Positions 42,922 to 44,900 of a stretch of 44,900 nucleotides of DNA are shown piece after piece (the first letter of the stretch is position 1; every line of letters starts with the position of its first letter). The notes under the pieces are model-generated. The model ran no database searches. It was given only the letters and a program-made list of their open reading frames with translations, and had not been told where the DNA came from. The position numbers and the translations under genes were made by a program. Origin of the DNA: Pseudolactococcus chungangensis CAU 28 = DSM 22330 (GTDB taxonomy: Bacteria; Bacillota; Bacilli; Lactobacillales; Streptococcaceae); the NCBI RefSeq assembly GCF_002441885.1, contig NZ_JXJT01000017.1, positions 212 through 45,111 on the forward strand, given 5' to 3'.

Positions 42922-43026
42922 TTGAGTTTCGGCTCCTTGAGACTATGAAAAAAGATAAAAGTGCGCACGAACTTCGTTCGCTTACGCCTTTTCCTATTTT
43001 TCATAGGCTCAAAACGGTCGCCTCAA
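42922..43026 (+). repeat. Large imperfect intercistronic hairpin (about 105 nt)
   Basis: The core stem pairs TTGAGaCTATGAAAAA (42937-42952) with TTTTTCATAGgCTCAA (42997-43012), 15 of 16 bp. Inside, GAAC-TTC-GTTC and GCG/CGC segments form an arm; outside, TTGAG (42922-42926) can pair with CTCAA (43022-43026). There is no T-run after it, so it is not a plain terminator; RNA stability or processing, or a small repeat element, are possible. Confidence 0.55.
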
Positions 43027-43049
43027 CATCTTAAATGGAGAATCAGATT

Positions 43050-43910
43050 ATGAAAATTTGGAAAAAAGCAGTCGGTATTTTAGCAGTTGTAGGCGTAGCT
43101 CTTTCGCTTGCTGCGTGTGGTACATCTGGAGACAAAAAAGACAATGCTACGAAGGATAAGAATCCCTCAAGTGTCGATGCTATTAAAAAACGTGGTGAAA
43201 TTAAAATCGCAGTATTTGGCGACTTATCACCTTATGGGTATTTGGATGCTGACGGTAAGAATCAGGGCTATGATGTCTATCTCGGCAATCAAATTGCAAA
43301 AGATTTAGGCGTTAAGGTGAAATATGTCATTGTCAATGCGGAAGAACGTGTGGATGCCCTCAAGTCTAATAAAGTTGACTTAGTCCTTGCTAATTTTACT
43401 AAAACACCTGAACGTGAAAAAGTGATTGATTTTGCTAATCCCTACATGAAAGTCGCAATCGGAGTGGCAAGTCTTAAAGAAAAGCCTATTACAGAAGTCT
43501 CACAGCTTAAAGGTAAAAAAGTCATTGTTAATAAAGGGACAACAGCAGAAGCCTATTTTACAAGCAAACAACCAGATGTGATACTTGAAAAGTACGAATC
43601 TAAAACACAACAATTCCAAGCTCTGAAAGATGGTCGTGCAGATGCAATTGCAGATGATAATAGTTACTTGTACGCTTGGGTTAAAGAAAATCCAGAGTTC
43701 GAAGTTGGTATTAAAGAACTAGGTGACGTCTCAACGATTAACCCGGGAATCAAAAAAGGGAATCAATCCTTGCTTGACTGGACAAATCAGGAACTTGAAA
43801 AACTTGGGGAAGATAGCTTTTTTGCCAAAGATTATGCTGCAACCTTGAAAGATTTCTTTGGCAGTGATATTACAGCTCAGGACATAGTCCTTGAAGGCAA
43901 GGAACAGTAA
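43050..43910 (+). CDS. Polar amino acid ABC transporter substrate-binding lipoprotein (second)
   Basis: 286 residues: signal peptide with lipobox SLAAC and Cys23, then RGEIKIAVFGDLSPYGY, GYDVYLGNQIAKDLG, LVLANFTKTPEREKVIDF and a C-terminal acidic region. Start at ATG 43050, with GGAGAA 9 nt upstream; the ATG at 43035 overlaps that SD. Differs clearly from the first binding protein at 39877, so the two may widen the substrate range of one transporter. No promoter is obvious between it and the ATPase gene. Confidence 0.85.
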   Translation: MKIWKKAVGILAVVGVALSLAACGTSGDKKDNATKDKNPSSVDAIKKRGEIKIAVFGDLSPYGYLDADGKNQGYDVYLGNQIAKDLGVKVKYVIVNAEERVDALKSNKVDLVLANFTKTPEREKVIDFANPYMKVAIGVASLKEKPITEVSQLKGKKVIVNKGTTAEAYFTSKQPDVILEKYESKTQQFQALKDGRADAIADDNSYLYAWVKENPEFEVGIKELGDVSTINPGIKKGNQSLLDWTNQELEKLGEDSFFAKDYAATLKDFFGSDITAQDIVLEGKEQ

Positions 43911-44006
43911 AATAGCAGCCTAAAATCGTTTAAAAATGCAAGATGAAATGTCTTTCTCTTATGTTATTTTAACAGTCTTAATAAGCAAAAATTTTCAATC
44001 TAAATA

Positions 44007-44036
44007 TTGGCGCTATCTTATGTTTTGAGGTAGAAT
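44007..44036 (+). promoter_or_regulatory. sodA promoter
   Basis: -35 TTGGCG (44007-44012), 18-bp spacer, -10 TAGAAT (44031-44036). Leader of about 45 nt with SD AAAGAGG. Confidence 0.55.
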
Positions 44037-44087
44037 GAAGGTATAACATAACTCATCAATCAGAGAATTAAAGAAAGAGGTACCAAC

Positions 44088-44699
44088 ATGGCACACACAC
44101 TTCCAGAACTACCTTACGCATACGATGCACTTGAACCATTTTTCGATGAAGCAACGATGAAATTGCACCATGACAAACACCATGCAACTTACGTTGCTAA
44201 CTTGAACGCTGCAATTGATAAACATCCTGAATTGGCTGATAAATCAGCATTTGAACTTGTGAAAGATTTGGCTTCAGTTCCTGATGATATCCGTACTGCT
44301 GTTCAAAACAACGGTGGTGGTCATGTCAACCATAGTTTCTTCTGGGAAATCTTGGCACCAAATGCTGGTGGTGCACCAACTGGTGCCATCGGAGAAGCTA
44401 TTGTCGCTAAATTTGGTGACTTTGATGCCTTCAAAGAAACTTTCAAAACAGCTGCAACAGGTCGTTTCGGTAGCGGCTGGGCATGGTTGGTAGTAGATGC
44501 TAATGGTGAACTTAAAGTGATATCAACAGCAAACCAAGACAATCCGATTACAGATGGTGAAACACCTGTACTTGGTTTGGATGTTTGGGAACACGCTTAC
44601 TACCTCAAATACCACAATGTTCGCCCTGACTACATCGCAGCATTCTTTGAACTTGTTAACTGGGATAAAGTCAACGAGCTTTACGCAGCAGCTAAGTAA
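44088..44699 (+). CDS. sodA: Manganese (or Mn/Fe) superoxide dismutase
   Basis: Converts superoxide to oxygen and hydrogen peroxide in the cytoplasm. 203 residues; metal ligands His27 (LHHDKHH), His82 (NHSFFW), Asp165 and His169 ([13 protein letters not shown]). GSGWAWLV is typical of the family. Mn use is expected for lactococci but cannot be proved here. Monocistronic with its own promoter and terminator; codon use indicates high expression. Confidence 0.96.
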   Translation: MAHTLPELPYAYDALEPFFDEATMKLHHDKHHATYVANLNAAIDKHPELADKSAFELVKDLASVPDDIRTAVQNNGGGHVNHSFFWEILAPNAGGAPTGAIGEAIVAKFGDFDAFKETFKTAATGRFGSGWAWLVVDANGELKVISTANQDNPITDGETPVLGLDVWEHAYYLKYHNVRPDYIAAFFELVNWDKVNELYAAAK

Positions 44700-44718
44700 A
44701 TCGCTAATCAGTAATAAT

Positions 44719-44756
44719 AAAGCACACTTTCAGATAAATGAGAGTGTGCTTTTTTA
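44719..44756 (+). terminator. Terminator of sodA
   Basis: AAAGCACACT pairs with AGTGTGCTTT, extended inward by a few weaker pairs, followed by T. Confidence 0.85.
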
Positions 44757-44824
44757 GGTGTTTTTATTATATTTATTTAAAAACTATGAAAATTATGTTA
44801 AAATAATAATATAAAGAAATTGTA

Positions 44825-44900
44825 TATAATCGTTAAATGATAAAAATATGATTGATTGAAAATAAGATGGTAAAAACTTGACAGAAAAGGAGGGCAAGCC
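44825..44900 (+). promoter_or_regulatory. Possible promoter and SD of a gene starting beyond the window
   Basis: TATAAT at 44825-44830 and a very strong SD-like AAAAGGAGGG at 44885-44894 just before the window end. No start codon is within the window. The sequence from 44757 is otherwise AT-rich and without ORFs. Confidence 0.4.

Noticed and set aside
1-44900. CRISPR array, prophage or insertion sequence
   Set aside because: No regularly spaced repeats, no transposase, integrase or phage structural genes, and no tRNA with att-like duplication was seen.

Overview
The window reads as a low-GC chromosomal segment of a lactic acid coccus close to Lactococcus, possibly the L. piscium / L. raffinolactis side of the group. 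This rests on gene content and order: a lactococcal-style eps cluster (epsABCD, an Alg14/Alg13-like pair, glycosyltransferases, wzy, wzx, an EpsL-like protein, a LytR-type gene), an anaerobic pyruvate formate-lyase, glutamate decarboxylase, an ftsW-pyruvate carboxylase pair, class II aldolase, vicRKX, a tmk-holB-ricT-yabA-rsmI run and a Mn/Fe superoxide dismutase. Species assignment is inference. No rRNA, tRNA, transposase, phage gene or CRISPR array was seen.

Layout. 1-10.9 kb: exopolysaccharide operon of the Wzx/Wzy type, all on the + strand. It holds the regulatory/chain-length module (epsABC), priming transferase (epsD), a two-subunit glycosyltransferase (epsEF), a GT32, polymerase, a GT2, a pyruvyl transferase, flippase and a terminal phosphodiester-glycosidase protein. 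A convergent LytR-CpsA-Psr gene with a degenerate active-site region closes it. 11.8-19.6 kb: a 336-bp intergenic region with a possible small RNA, then corA, pflB (promoter overlapped by a CcpA cre-like site), a fused FtsE/FtsX-like ABC protein, and an unusual gad locus (GadB N-terminal fragment, orphan RpiB/LacAB-like gene, full gadB). 19.3-28.1 kb: DUF1827 gene, coaE, a PmrA-type MFS exporter lacking a normal start codon, rpmG, ftsW behind a structured leader, pycA, fba. 28.1-32.1 kb: a ferredoxin-like/GNAT fusion, a 39-residue membrane peptide gene, and vicRKX on the - strand. 32.2-35.4 kb: glnQHMP-type glutamine transporter with a perfect GlnR box. 35.5-39.8 kb: CBS protein, tmk, holB, ricT, yabA, rsmI. 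39.8-43.9 kb: a second polar amino-acid ABC transporter with two binding proteins flanking its permease/ATPase genes. 44.1 kb: sodA.

The genes are mostly ordinary housekeeping genes. The most interesting signals are at the RNA level: (1) the ~170-nt ftsW leader, with three local hairpins, a 10-nt alternative pairing, a short uORF, and a hairpin or mini-ORF lying exactly between the Shine-Dalgarno sequence and the AUG; (2) five genes whose -10 box lies 6-7 nt before the ATG with no Shine-Dalgarno sequence, predicting leaderless mRNAs; (3) an apparent AUU (or AUA) start for the PmrA-like exporter; (4) terminator hairpins between binding-protein and permease genes in both amino-acid transport loci; (5) the partial gadB duplication coupled to an RpiB-like gene. 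All of these are read by eye; no folding, database search or expression data was available.
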